DNA from: Streptomyces mayonensis
Lineage (GTDB): Bacteria; Actinomycetota; Actinomycetes; Streptomycetales; Streptomycetaceae
Assembly (NCBI RefSeq): GCF_018982965.1
Contig: NZ_JACBYP010000007.1
Span: forward strand, 61,995-125,994
Length of the DNA stretch: 64,000 nucleotides
Direction of reading: 5' to 3'
Part shown: in pieces, positions 18,665-27,085 of the stretch
Layout: every line of letters begins with the position of its first letter
Numbering within the stretch: position 1 is the first letter of the stretch
Made by a program: the position numbers and the translations under genes
Notes under the pieces: model-generated
What the model saw: only the letters and a program-made list of their open reading frames with translations
Told to the model about the DNA's origin: nothing
Databases searched by the model: none

Positions 18665-19438
18665 ATGGACCTGAGACTCGACGCGATCTCCGTCGTGACC
18701 GACGGCAGGAGCCTCGTGAGCGGACTGTCCCTGGACGTGTCCGACGGACAGGTCGTGGGGCTGGTCGGCCCGAACGGGAGCGGCAAGTCCACCGCGCTGC
18801 GCTGCGTGTACCGGGCGCTGCGCCCCAGTTCCGGAACCGTCTGGGTGGGCGAGCAGGAGCTGACCCGGCTGCCGCTGCGCCGCAGCGCACAGACCGTCGC
18901 GGCGATGACGCAGGACGGCGGGGTCGACTTCGACTTCACGGTCGGGGAGGTCGTGGCCCTCGGCCGTGCTCCCCATCTGCGCGGCAACCAGGCGCTCAGC
19001 GGCCGGGAGCGCGAACTGTGCGAACGGGCGATGGACCGGCTCGACATCGGACACCTCGCGCACCGGGGCGTCCTCACCCTGTCGGGCGGGGAGCGCCAGC
19101 GCGTGCTGCTGGCCCGGGCGCTGGTGCAGGAGCCGGAGATCCTCGTCCTCGACGAGCCGACCAACCACCTCGACGTCCGCCACCAGGTCGAACTGCTCTC
19201 GCTGCTGCGCGAGTCGGGACTCACCGTCCTCGTCGTGCTGCACGACCTCAACCTGGCCGCTGCCGCCTGCGACCGGATCGGCGTGCTCTCCGGCGGCCGC
19301 CTGGTCGCTTCCGGCGCGCCCGCGGCGGTGCTCACGCCGGAGCTGGTCGGTGATGTCTTCGGGGTGCGGGCCAGTGTCGTGCAACATCCGCTCACGGGCG
19401 GCCCCCAGCTGTTGTATTCGCTCGACTCCACCCGCTGA
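18665..19438 (+). CDS. FecE-type metal-chelate ABC ATPase
   Basis: A 257-residue ATPase beginning one base after the permease stop. Walker A is GPNGSGKSTALR, the signature LSGGERQRVLLARAL, Walker B ILVLDEPTNHLDV and the switch His lies in VLHDLNLAA. Length and motif spacing are those of FecE/FhuC/BtuD proteins. It energises the FecCD-type permease encoded just upstream. Confidence 0.93.
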   Translation: MDLRLDAISVVTDGRSLVSGLSLDVSDGQVVGLVGPNGSGKSTALRCVYRALRPSSGTVWVGEQELTRLPLRRSAQTVAAMTQDGGVDFDFTVGEVVALGRAPHLRGNQALSGRERELCERAMDRLDIGHLAHRGVLTLSGGERQRVLLARALVQEPEILVLDEPTNHLDVRHQVELLSLLRESGLTVLVVLHDLNLAAAACDRIGVLSGGRLVASGAPAAVLTPELVGDVFGVRASVVQHPLTGGPQLLYSLDSTR

Positions 19439-19453
19439 AAGGCGGCTTCACCC

Positions 19454-20461
19454 ATGAGTAGACCCCGATCCTCCGCCGTGGCCCGGCAGCGCGCCGTGCT
19501 CGGCTCCGTCCTCGCGGCCCTGGTGCTCGGCGGATGCGGTGCCGAGGTCGAACCGGACGAGAAGGCGTCCGGCGAGGTCACCGTCGAGCGCTGCGGCGAA
19601 CCGGTGCCGTACACCGTTCCCGAGCGTGCCGTCGCCTACGAGGGCGGCAGCGCCGACAAGCTGTTCGCCCTGGGCCTGACGGAGCACGTGCACGGCTACG
19701 TGATGCCTCCGGCCAACCCACCGGTGAGCGAGTCCCCGTGGGCGTCCGAGTACGCGAAGGTGAAGATGCTCAGCGACGACCTCCTCAACAAGGAGGTGGT
19801 GGTCGAGGCCCGGGCCGACCTCGTCGTGGCGGGCTGGAACTCCGGCTTCAAGGACGAGCGGGGCATCACTCCCGAGATCCTCGACAAACTCGGCATCCAG
19901 AGTTTCATGCACACCGAGAGCTGCTTCAACTACCCGAAGTACCCGGAGAAGGTGACCCCTTTCGAGGCCCTCTACACCGACCTCGAAAGGCTCGGCAGGA
20001 TCTTCCGGGTCGAGAAGAAGGCCGCCGAGGTCACCGACGCCCTGAAGAAGCGGGTGGCGGCGGTCGAGGCCGAGACCCCGCCCGGTGATCCGGTGCCCGT
20101 CTTCCTCTACGACTCCGGCACCGACCAGCCGTTCACCGCGGGCAACCAGGTGCCGCCCAACGACATCATCGGCAAGGCGGGCGGCCGGAACGTCTTCGAC
20201 GGCCTCGACGAGCGCTGGACCCAGGTCAACTGGGAGTCCGTGGCGGAGGCCGAGCCCGAGGTCGTCGTCATCCTCGACTACGGTGACCTGCCCGCCGAGA
20301 AGAAGATCGACTTCCTGAAGAAGTCCCCGCACACCAGGGAACTCCCCGCCGTGCGGAAGGACAACTTCTTCGTCCTCGACTACAACGAGGGGATCAGCGG
20401 ACCCCGCAACATCGACGGCCTGGAGAAGTTCGCGGCGTACGTGCGCGAACTCGCGGGCTGA
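19454..20461 (+). CDS. Metal-chelate-binding lipoprotein (FepB/BtuF-like)
   Basis: A 335-residue periplasmic-binding-protein-like lipoprotein. The signal peptide ends in lipobox VLGGC. The mature protein has the two-lobe FepB/FhuD pattern: RAVAYEGGSADKLFALGL (family: PxRVVxLxxxxxExLxALGL), RADLVVAGWNSGFKDERGIT in the first lobe, a long backbone helix and the second-lobe EAEPEVVVILDY. Ligand residues cannot be assigned. It differs from ZnuA-like proteins because it lacks the DPHxWxDP motif, so it probably binds a chelate rather than bare Zn. It is the last gene of the candidate Zur-regulated importer. Confidence 0.88.
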   Translation: MSRPRSSAVARQRAVLGSVLAALVLGGCGAEVEPDEKASGEVTVERCGEPVPYTVPERAVAYEGGSADKLFALGLTEHVHGYVMPPANPPVSESPWASEYAKVKMLSDDLLNKEVVVEARADLVVAGWNSGFKDERGITPEILDKLGIQSFMHTESCFNYPKYPEKVTPFEALYTDLERLGRIFRVEKKAAEVTDALKKRVAAVEAETPPGDPVPVFLYDSGTDQPFTAGNQVPPNDIIGKAGGRNVFDGLDERWTQVNWESVAEAEPEVVVILDYGDLPAEKKIDFLKKSPHTRELPAVRKDNFFVLDYNEGISGPRNIDGLEKFAAYVRELAG

Positions 20462-20496
20462 GCCGTCGGCACGTCACGGCGGCGGCCGCCCCCGCC

Positions 20497-20598
20497 CCAC
20501 CGCCGTACGCGCGTCCCGCGCCGCCCCGTGCCACCGTCGTACGCGTGTCCCGCGCACCCCCGTCCCATCGCCGTACGCGCTACCGGGCCGGCTCCTTG
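20497..20598. repeat. 34-bp tandem repeat at convergent gene ends
   Basis: Imperfect copies start at 20497, 20531 and 20565, exactly 34 bp apart. Each carries the core CC(A/T)C-G(C/T)CGTACGCG followed by a (T/G)TCCCGCGC tail in the first two. The third copy runs into the 3' end of the MFS gene. The core holds the palindrome CGTACG. The array separates two convergent transcription units and may help terminate both. Confidence 0.7.
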
Positions 20599-21899
20599 CC
20601 CCGCAGGCCCGTGGCCGTCGTGTCGGGCGGGCGGGCGAACGTACGGGCGCCGGGAGCGAGGGCGGCCGCGGCCGGTGCCGCGAAGCAGACGGCCGCGCAG
20701 ACGGCGAGGACCGCCGTGGCACCGAACGCGTCGATGGCGGGGGCGATGACGGCGAGTCCGACGGGGGCGAGACCGTAGGAGAGCAGGAAGTCCAGCGAGG
20801 AGACCCGGGCCAGCTTGTCCGGGGCGACCTCGCGCTGGGCGGCCGTGAACCACGGAACGTTGAACAGTTCGATGCCGACGCCCGCGACGGCGTAGGCGGC
20901 CATGACGACGACCGGATGCACCGGGACGACGAGGCTGAGCGGGGCGCATCCGTAGGCGGCCAGCCCGGCCAGGGCGGCCCAGCCGGGGGAGCGGGGCCGG
21001 AAACGCGCGATGAACAGCGCCCCGGCCAACGCCCCCGCGGTATAGGCGGTCAGCGCCCCGGCGAGCACGACCTCGGTGCCGTACTCGTCCCTGCTGACCA
21101 GGGGAAGGGCGACACCGGTCGCGGAGTAGCCGGTCGCGATGACGGCCGTCAGCGCACCCAGGCCGGCCAGGAACCACGGGTGCCTGCGGGCTTCGCGGAC
21201 GCCCTCGGCGAACTCGGCGAGGAACGAGGCCCGGACCGCACCGGCCGCGGGCCCTTCCGCGGCCTCCGGCGTGCCGTCCGCGGCGGCGCGGGGCGCACCG
21301 CGCCCGGGGACGCAGGCCGCGACGAGCCAGAGCAGTCCGATGCCCGTCAACAGCGCCCCGGTGCCGAGGAAGACCGCGAGCAGGGCGGCCAGCGAGGGCC
21401 CCACGAGGGTGGTGACCCGCACCGCGAGGGTCATGGCGGCGTTGGCCTGCTGCCTGCGGTCGGCATCGACCACCTCGGCGGTGAGCGCCTGGTAGGCGGG
21501 CCGGCAGGCACCCTGACCCGCCCCGGCGACCGCGGCGCCCGCCGCCATCAGGAGGACGGAGCGGCCGAGGCCGGCCGCCATCACCGGTGCCGCGGCTCCG
21601 GCGGCGAGCCCCGCCCACAGGACGACGCCGCGACGGGAGTGCCGGTCGGCGAGTACGCCGGCCGTGGGCACCGCCGCGAGGAACCCGGCGGTGCGGGCCG
21701 CGAGGAGCAGACCGAGGTCGGTGGCGGTGAGCGTGCGGTCCAGGACCGCGAGACCGAGCACGAACGGCAGCGCCCAGGTGGCCAGGCCCGACGCCGTGGC
21801 ACCCGTCCACAGCCGGAGGAAGGCGAGGTCGAGCAGGACGGAGCGCCGCTTGCCGGGCAGGGCTCCGGCGGCCGGTGGCGGGGCGGAGGGTGTGGGCAC
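20580..21899 (-). CDS. MFS exporter, candidate metallophore export
   Basis: A 439-residue major-facilitator protein with about twelve helices. The loop motif between helices 2 and 3 reads GVLADRHSRRGVVL, and FNVPWFTAAQREVAPDKLARV marks the second half. It belongs to the EntS/MFS_3-like group used for drug and siderophore export (family impression). The start is GTG 21899, with AGGAG about 11 nt upstream. A good Zur-box-like palindrome lies 55-69 bp before the start, and the gene is convergent with the FecCD importer. Export of a metallophore whose metal-loaded form re-enters through the FecCD system is a reasonable inference, though no biosynthesis genes are visible. Confidence 0.88.
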   Translation of the reverse strand: MPTPSAPPPAAGALPGKRRSVLLDLAFLRLWTGATASGLATWALPFVLGLAVLDRTLTATDLGLLLAARTAGFLAAVPTAGVLADRHSRRGVVLWAGLAAGAAAPVMAAGLGRSVLLMAAGAAVAGAGQGACRPAYQALTAEVVDADRRQQANAAMTLAVRVTTLVGPSLAALLAVFLGTGALLTGIGLLWLVAACVPGRGAPRAAADGTPEAAEGPAAGAVRASFLAEFAEGVREARRHPWFLAGLGALTAVIATGYSATGVALPLVSRDEYGTEVVLAGALTAYTAGALAGALFIARFRPRSPGWAALAGLAAYGCAPLSLVVPVHPVVVMAAYAVAGVGIELFNVPWFTAAQREVAPDKLARVSSLDFLLSYGLAPVGLAVIAPAIDAFGATAVLAVCAAVCFAAPAAAALAPGARTFARPPDTTATGLRGKEPAR

Positions 21900-21953
21900 G
21901 ATGGCGCACTCCTGTCGGGTACGGGGCGGGCGCGCCGGCCCAGGCTATCCCAA

Positions 21954-21968
21954 TGATAATCATTTCTA
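21954..21968 (-). promoter_or_regulatory. Putative Zur box upstream of MFS exporter
   Basis: The minus strand reads TAGAAATGATTATCA, 12 of 15 matches to TGAAAATGATTTTCA. It is the only AT-rich patch in the 153-bp gap and precedes the exporter start by about 55 bp. Confidence 0.6.
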
Positions 21969-22016
21969 TTAGGGGTGTGTTCTGTGTGCGTTTAGGGGTG
22001 TGTTCTGTGTGCGTTC
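21969..22016. repeat. Two-copy 23-bp direct repeat
   Basis: The unit aggggtgtgttctgtgtgcgtt occurs at 21971 and again at 21994, exact over 22 bp; both copies are preceded by tt. It abuts the Zur-box-like site and is unusually G/T-rich. It may be a slippage duplication or a two-site protein target. Confidence 0.8.
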
Positions 22017-22052
22017 CGCTCGTTCCGAGTGCATGTCACGGGTGGGGAATGA

Positions 22053-22949
22053 TCACCCGCACAGCTCGTCGCGCAGCCGGGGCAGGGAGTCCAGCAGGGC
22101 GGCGATGCCGGGGTTGTCCGTGTTCGCCGCCAGATGCACGAACCGCAACTCCACGCTCCACCGGGGAAGTTGCACCGGCAGCAGCCGTACGTGCCCGAGG
22201 CGCAGGAAGCTGCGGGCGGCGAACCGGGGCACGACCACGACGTGATCGGAGTCGATGGCGCGCCTGATCGCGGCCTCGGGCGAACCGGTCGTGTGCACAG
22301 GCGTGTCGCGCCGACGCTCGGGATGGTCGAAGATCGCGGCCAGCGGTTCGCCCTCGGCGTCCCAGCGGTAGACGACGAGCGTGTTGCGGACCAGGTCGTC
22401 CGGCGTCAGCGCGGGCGCCCCGCACAGCCGGTGGCCCGGCCGGCAGACGGCGACCATCGGCGAGGACCCCAGCCGCTCCGAGCGCAGGGACCCCGTCGCG
22501 ACCTGGGTCAGCAGGAACCCGCCGTGTGCGCTGCCGTCACGGACCTGCTCCACGACCTCCCTGCTGTGCGCCACCCGACCGTGGGCCGCTATGGCCAGCC
22601 CGTCCAACGCTCCGAAGGCGAGCGGGAACACCGTCGCGGCGAAGCTGTTCGGCGCGGCCAGCACCAGTCGTTCGGGGGTGCCCGTGTCCAGACTGTGCAC
22701 CGCCTCGTCCAGCAGGTCCAGGCACCGCCGGGCGTACCCCACCAGTCGCTGCCCGGCCGGGGTGAGTGTGCTGCCGCGCGCCCCGCGCACGAACAGCGCG
22801 GTGCCCAGGCGGCGTTCGAGCCCGGCGATCCGGTTGCTGACCGACGGGGCGGCCAGGCGCAGCTCGGCGGCGGCCGCGCTGAAGCTGCCCAGTCGCGCGA
22901 TGGCCGAGAACACTTCCAGGTCCATGGTCTCCAGCGAGGAGTGAGGCAT
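22053..22949 (-). CDS. LysR-family transcriptional regulator
   Basis: A 298-residue LysR protein. The winged HTH occupies residues about 9-68 (FSAIARLGSFSAAAAELRLA then SVSNRIAGLERRLG), and the effector-binding domain follows. ATG 22949 has AGGA 7 nt upstream; ATG 22925 gives the commonest LysR N-terminus (MDLEVFSAIARLGS) and is an alternative. It is divergent from the amino-acid ABC operon, and two perfect palindromes lie in the 154-bp gap, so it very likely controls that operon and itself. The inducer is presumably an amino acid or amine imported by the system. Confidence 0.93.
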   Translation of the reverse strand: MPHSSLETMDLEVFSAIARLGSFSAAAAELRLAAPSVSNRIAGLERRLGTALFVRGARGSTLTPAGQRLVGYARRCLDLLDEAVHSLDTGTPERLVLAAPNSFAATVFPLAFGALDGLAIAAHGRVAHSREVVEQVRDGSAHGGFLLTQVATGSLRSERLGSSPMVAVCRPGHRLCGAPALTPDDLVRNTLVVYRWDAEGEPLAAIFDHPERRRDTPVHTTGSPEAAIRRAIDSDHVVVVPRFAARSFLRLGHVRLLPVQLPRWSVELRFVHLAANTDNPGIAALLDSLPRLRDELCG

Positions 22950-22979
22950 AGCCGGATCCTAACGCCAGGGGTAGGAGAA

Positions 22980-23011
22980 TTCGGTCTACCGAAAGGCTCG
23001 GCGTTCGCCGA
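22980..23011. promoter_or_regulatory. Twin palindromic operator for the divergent LysR
   Basis: Two perfect 6-2-6 inverted repeats lie side by side: TTCGGT-CT-ACCGAA at 22980-22993 and TCGGCG-TT-CGCCGA at 22998-23011, centres 18 bp apart. They sit between LysR (start 22949) and the binding-protein gene (start 23104), the usual place for LysR recognition and activation sites. Confidence 0.65.
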
Positions 23012-23103
23012 AGCTGTGATGACCCGCACCACGAAGCACCGCTCGCCGCAGAGCGGAAGGACAGGAGCTCCGACAGGCACAACTGACAAGCAGGAGGCAC
23101 ACG

Positions 23104-24036
23104 ATGAGAAAACCTCTGCGCAAGCGGCCGACGGGGGAGTTGGCGCTCGCTCTGGCCTGCGTGTGTGCGCTGGCGGGGTGCGCGAACCCCGCCGACGGCG
23201 CCGAGGGAGGCGTCGGCCAGGACACCCAGGACCTCGTCGAGAAGGTGGACCGGGACCCGGAGATCGCCGCGATGGTGCCGGAGGACCTCGCGAGGCGCGG
23301 CCGGTTCACCGCCGCGGTCAACCCCTCGTCACCGCCGATCAAGTTCGTCGACGAGGGCGGGCACATCACCGGCTTCACCCCCGAACTGGTCACCGCCGCC
23401 GCCAGGATGATGGGACTCGACGTCGTCATGCAGCAGACCTCGTTCGACGCCCTGATCCCCGGCCTCGAAGCCGGCCGGTTCGACATCGTCCTCTCCATCA
23501 ACGATCTCGCCGACCGGCGGGAGAAGACCGACTTCATCGACTACCTCCAGACCGGCACCGCCATCCTCGGCGCCGCCTCGCTGCCGCAGGACGAGGTCAC
23601 CCCCGAGAAGCTGTGCGGACTCTCCGTCGGCTACGTCCGGGGCAACGTGCAGCAGGACCTCGTCGCCGAGGCCGACAAGAACTGCCGGCAGAGCGGCGGC
23701 GAGCCGGTGACCGGTACCGCCTTCCAGGACATCAACGCCGCCATCCTGGCGGTGCAGAGCGGGCAGATCGACACGGCGTGGGGGGACGCGCCGTCCATCT
23801 CCTACAACGCCGAGAACAACCCCAGCCGCTACAAGGAGCTGTACCGCGAGATCTCCGGTCCCTACGGCGTCGGGGTCAACAAACAGGACACGGCCCTGCG
23901 CGACGCACTGCGCGCCGCCCTGCGCAAGTGCGTGCGGGACGGCCTCTACCAGAAACTCCTGGACGACTACGGACTGACGGACTACGCGCTGACGGACATG
24001 CCACTGAACGAGGGGCCCGCCGATGACCGTGCATGA
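23104..24036 (+). CDS. Amino-acid-type ABC substrate-binding lipoprotein
   Basis: SBP family 3 protein of 310 residues with lipobox LAGC (Cys near residue 23). The mature protein shows typical features: FTAAVNPSSPPIKFVDEGGH, ITGFTPELVTAAARMMGL, and the ligand-gripping region RFDIVLSINDLADRREKTDF near residue 130. It is the first gene of a five-gene set with permease, ATPase, PLP lyase and an FAD oxidase. The substrate is probably a polar or sulfur-containing amino acid or derivative, given the downstream enzymes; that is inference. Confidence 0.92.
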   Translation: MRKPLRKRPTGELALALACVCALAGCANPADGAEGGVGQDTQDLVEKVDRDPEIAAMVPEDLARRGRFTAAVNPSSPPIKFVDEGGHITGFTPELVTAAARMMGLDVVMQQTSFDALIPGLEAGRFDIVLSINDLADRREKTDFIDYLQTGTAILGAASLPQDEVTPEKLCGLSVGYVRGNVQQDLVAEADKNCRQSGGEPVTGTAFQDINAAILAVQSGQIDTAWGDAPSISYNAENNPSRYKELYREISGPYGVGVNKQDTALRDALRAALRKCVRDGLYQKLLDDYGLTDYALTDMPLNEGPADDRA

Positions 24037-24958
24037 GCCCCTCGAATCCGGACTCGCCCGGGACGGGAAGACACCGCCGCACCGGATGCCGATACGTGAC
24101 CCGAAGCGCGCCGCGCACTGGCTGAGTTACGCACTGGGCGCCGTCGTACTGCTGCTGGTCTTCCGGTTCGTCGCTCTCAACCCGCACTGGGACTGGCCGA
24201 CCATCGGCGCCTGGCTCTTCAGCAAACGCGTCATGTCGGGACTGCTGAACACCGTCGTCATCACGCTCGTGTCCACGGCCGCGGGCCTGGCGCTCGGCCT
24301 GCTGATCGCCGCCTTCCGTCTGTCGAACTTCGCCGTACTGCGCGCGATGGCCGCCGCGTACGTGTGGGTGGTCCGGGCAACGCCGGGCCTCGTGCTGATC
24401 CTGTTCGTCTACTTCCTCGCCGCACTGGTCCCGACACTCAGCCTCGGACTGCCCTTCGCCGACCCGTTCGTCGAAGTACCGACGAACGAGGTGATCTCGC
24501 AGTTCTCGGCGGCCGTCATCGGCCTCTCCGCCTATCTCGGGGCCTACTCGGCCGAGATCTTCCGCGGCGGTGTCCTCTCCGTCCACCAGGGCCAGTTCGA
24601 GGCCTGCCACACGCTCGGACTCTCGACCTGGCGGACGTACACCAAGGTGGTGGGCCCGCAGATCATCCGGGTGATCACCCCGTCGCTGGCCAACGAGGTC
24701 GTGACGATGTTCAAGAACACCTCACTCGTGTCCGTCATCGGGTACGTGGAACTGCTGACCACCGTGCAGTTGGTCTACTCCCAGAACTTCAAGACCATCC
24801 CCATGCTCACGGTCGCGGTGATCTGGTACCTCGTGCTCACCAGCCTGGCCATGCTCGGCCAGTCGCGCCTGGAGAAACGGTTCGGGCGCGGGTTCAACCG
24901 CCGGGTCGTCACGAACACCGCCTCCGCGGGCCCCGCGTCGCAGGGAGGAGCGGCATGA
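24023..24958 (+). CDS. Polar amino-acid ABC permease
   Basis: A HisM/GlnP-type permease of 311 residues whose start overlaps the binding-protein gene by 14 bp. It is longer at the N-terminus than usual (about 30 hydrophilic residues). The conserved loop reads GLSAYLGAYSAEIFRGGVLS, followed by GQFEACHTLGLSTWRTYTKV (EAA loop) and a late PSLANEVVTMFKNTSLVSVI. About five helices. It works as a homodimer with the ATPase encoded next. Confidence 0.93.
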   Translation: MTVHEPLESGLARDGKTPPHRMPIRDPKRAAHWLSYALGAVVLLLVFRFVALNPHWDWPTIGAWLFSKRVMSGLLNTVVITLVSTAAGLALGLLIAAFRLSNFAVLRAMAAAYVWVVRATPGLVLILFVYFLAALVPTLSLGLPFADPFVEVPTNEVISQFSAAVIGLSAYLGAYSAEIFRGGVLSVHQGQFEACHTLGLSTWRTYTKVVGPQIIRVITPSLANEVVTMFKNTSLVSVIGYVELLTTVQLVYSQNFKTIPMLTVAVIWYLVLTSLAMLGQSRLEKRFGRGFNRRVVTNTASAGPASQGGAA

Positions 24959-25728
24959 CCGAGGAACAGCCCCTGCTCAGGCTCCACGAGGTGGAGAAGC
25001 ACTTCGGCGACTTCGCCGCGCTCAAGGGCGTGAGTCTCACCCTCGCCGCCGGGACCGTGACCTGTCTCGTCGGCCCCTCGGGATCCGGCAAGAGCACGCT
25101 GCTGCGCACCGTCAACCTGCTGGAGACCATCGACGGCGGCGCGGTCTACCTGCGCGGGGAGATGCTCGGATTCACCAGCCGGGGTGATCACCGCCGCCCG
25201 GTGACGAAGAAGACGAAACGCCGGCAGGCGGTCAACTTCGGAATGGTCTTCCAGAGCTTCAACCTCATCCCGCAACTCACCGCGGCCCAGAACGTGGCTC
25301 TCGGACCGGTCGAGGTCCTCCGTGCGGACCGGGCCGAAGCCCGGCGCCAGGCGCACGAGTTGCTCACGCGAGTGGGCCTGGCCGACCGGGTCGACCACTA
25401 TCCCGCCGAACTCTCCGGCGGCCAGCAGCAGCGGGTCGCCATCGCCAGGGCACTGGCGATGAAGCCGAGCGTGCTCCTGTTCGACGAACCCACCAGCGCG
25501 CTCGACGCCGAGCTGGTCGCCGAGGTGCTCGCAGTCATCAAGGAACTCGCCGAGGAGGGATACACCATGCTGATCGTGACCCACGAACTCGCCTTCGCCC
25601 GCGACATCGCCGACGAGGTGGTCATGATGGAGGACGGCAGGATCATCGAGTCCGGGCCGCCCGGACAGATCCTCCTCAACCCCGCGACGGAACGGGCCCG
25701 CAGGTTCTTCGCGAGCGTGAGCCACTGA
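24955..25728 (+). CDS. Polar amino-acid ABC ATPase (GlnQ-like)
   Basis: A 257-residue ATPase starting at ATG 24955 after GGGAGGAG and overlapping the permease by 4 bp. Walker A is GPSGSGKSTLLRTVNLL, the signature LSGGQQQRVAIARAL, Walker B VLLFDEPTSALD and the switch motif IVTHELAFA. An extra stretch near residues 75-95 (SRGDHRRPVTKKTKRRQ) between Walker A and the Q-loop is somewhat longer than in typical GlnQ. The stop overlaps the next start by one base (TGATG). Confidence 0.94.
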   Translation: MTEEQPLLRLHEVEKHFGDFAALKGVSLTLAAGTVTCLVGPSGSGKSTLLRTVNLLETIDGGAVYLRGEMLGFTSRGDHRRPVTKKTKRRQAVNFGMVFQSFNLIPQLTAAQNVALGPVEVLRADRAEARRQAHELLTRVGLADRVDHYPAELSGGQQQRVAIARALAMKPSVLLFDEPTSALDAELVAEVLAVIKELAEEGYTMLIVTHELAFARDIADEVVMMEDGRIIESGPPGQILLNPATERARRFFASVSH

Positions 25729-26912
25729 TGGCCCCGCGGACGACCGGCGCGCTGGACCGGGACCGGCTGGCTTCGCTCGGCCCCGGCGAACTCGCCCGCC
25801 GCGGCAGCGCCAAGTGGTGCCGGGTCCCCGGTGCGCTCGGCGCCTCGGTCGCCGAGATGGACTTCGGAATCGCCGGACCGGTCACGGACGCGCTGGTCCG
25901 GGCCGCGCGGCGCGGGGAGTTCGGCTACTTCCCGCCGGAACTCACCGGCCGGCTCGAGGAGGCGACCGCCCGGTACCAGCGCGACCAGTACGGCTGGGAC
26001 GTCGACCCGGACCGGGTGCACGCGGTCGGCGACGTCATCGTCGGACTGGAGACCGCCATCGAGTGGTTCACCCCGCCCGGATCGCCCGTCGTCGTCCTCA
26101 CCCCCGCCTACATGCCCTTCCTGACCGTACCGGCCCGGCTGGACCGCCGCGTCCTCCAAGTGGCCCTGCGCGAGGACGCCGGAACGTGGGAACTCGACCT
26201 GGACCACATCGCCCGCGCACTCGAGGCGGGCGCCGGCCTCGTGGTGCTGTGCAACCCGCACAACCCGATCGGCAAGGTCTACGGGGAAGCGGAACTGCGC
26301 GCACTCGCCGAACTCGTCGAACGGCACGGGGCCCGGGTCTTCGCCGACGAGATCCACGCCCCACTGGTCCACCCGGGCGCCCGGCACCGCTGCTACGCCC
26401 CGCTCGGCGACCACACCGACCGCCACACGATCACCGCCACGTCGGCGTCCAAGGCGTGGAACATCCCGGGACTCAAGTGCGCCCAACTGATCCTCGGTGC
26501 CCGGGACCGGGACACCTGGAACCGGATCCGGCACAGCGCCTCGCGGGGTGCCTCCACGCTCGGCGCGGAGGCCACCATCGCCGCCTACCGCGACGGAGCA
26601 CCGTGGCTGCGGGAGGTGATGGAGTACCTCGGGGACAACCGCCGGCTGCTCGGCGACCTGGTGGCCGAGCACCTGCCGGGGGTGCGCTGGTCTCCGCCCG
26701 AGGGCACCTACCTCGCCTGGCTCGACTGCCGCGGACTCGGCCTGGACACGGACGCCGGTGCCCACTTCCTGGAACGGGCCGGGGTGTCGGTGGCCGACGG
26801 CCGGCTCTGCGGGAGGGCCGGCGAGGGCTTCGTACGCCTCAACTACGCCACTCCCGCCCACATCCTGGAACAGATGCTCACCGCGATGGGCAAGTCCGTG
26901 ACCACCGCCTGA
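25728..26912 (+). CDS. PatB/MalY-like PLP-dependent lyase or aminotransferase
   Basis: A class I/II fold PLP enzyme of 394 residues. LVVLCNPHNPIGKVY is the cofactor-phosphate/substrate loop, VFADEIHAPLVHPGARH is the Asp that pairs with the pyridine nitrogen, and ATSASKAWNIPGLKCAQLI holds the Schiff-base Lys. This motif set is that of MalY/PatB cystathionine beta-lyase (C-S lyase) rather than simple AspC types. It is directly coupled to the ABC transporter (1-bp overlap), so it probably acts on the imported substrate, for instance cleaving an S-conjugated cysteine. Substrate unproven. Confidence 0.88.
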   Translation: MAPRTTGALDRDRLASLGPGELARRGSAKWCRVPGALGASVAEMDFGIAGPVTDALVRAARRGEFGYFPPELTGRLEEATARYQRDQYGWDVDPDRVHAVGDVIVGLETAIEWFTPPGSPVVVLTPAYMPFLTVPARLDRRVLQVALREDAGTWELDLDHIARALEAGAGLVVLCNPHNPIGKVYGEAELRALAELVERHGARVFADEIHAPLVHPGARHRCYAPLGDHTDRHTITATSASKAWNIPGLKCAQLILGARDRDTWNRIRHSASRGASTLGAEATIAAYRDGAPWLREVMEYLGDNRRLLGDLVAEHLPGVRWSPPEGTYLAWLDCRGLGLDTDAGAHFLERAGVSVADGRLCGRAGEGFVRLNYATPAHILEQMLTAMGKSVTTA

Positions 26913-26920
26913 CTGTTGGG

Positions 26921-27045
26921 CACACACGATCGCCTGACGGTCCGTCACACACGATCGCCTGACTGCCCGCCACGCGCGGCTGTCCGACTGCCCGTCACGC
27001 ACGACCGTCCGACCGGCCGCCACGCCCGTACAGCCCCACGCCCCC
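26921..27045. repeat. 25-bp degenerate tandem repeat, about five copies
   Basis: Copies start at 26921, 26946, 26971, 26996 and 27021, exactly 25 bp apart. The first 18 bp are identical in copies 1 and 2 (cacacacgatcgcctgac); copies 3 and 4 keep CACGCxCGxCxGTCCGAC; copy 5 keeps only its first half. The second 7 bp are GGTCCGT, TGCCCGC, TGCCCGT and CGGCCGC. The array fills the gap between the PLP enzyme and the oxidase, ending about 40 bp before the latter. Confidence 0.85.
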
Positions 27046-27085
27046 CCCAACTCGCAGACCCCACACGCAGAAAGCGAGCCCTCTT

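Noticed and set aside
19454..20461. Assigning the FecCD system to F420-0 transport
   Set aside because: A similar gene order exists for a proposed F420-0 transporter, but the upstream Zur-like site and neighbouring exporter fit a metal chelate better; no F420 genes are present.
26921..27045. 25-bp repeats considered as a CRISPR array
   Set aside because: Units abut without spacers, diverge strongly, and no cas gene is near.
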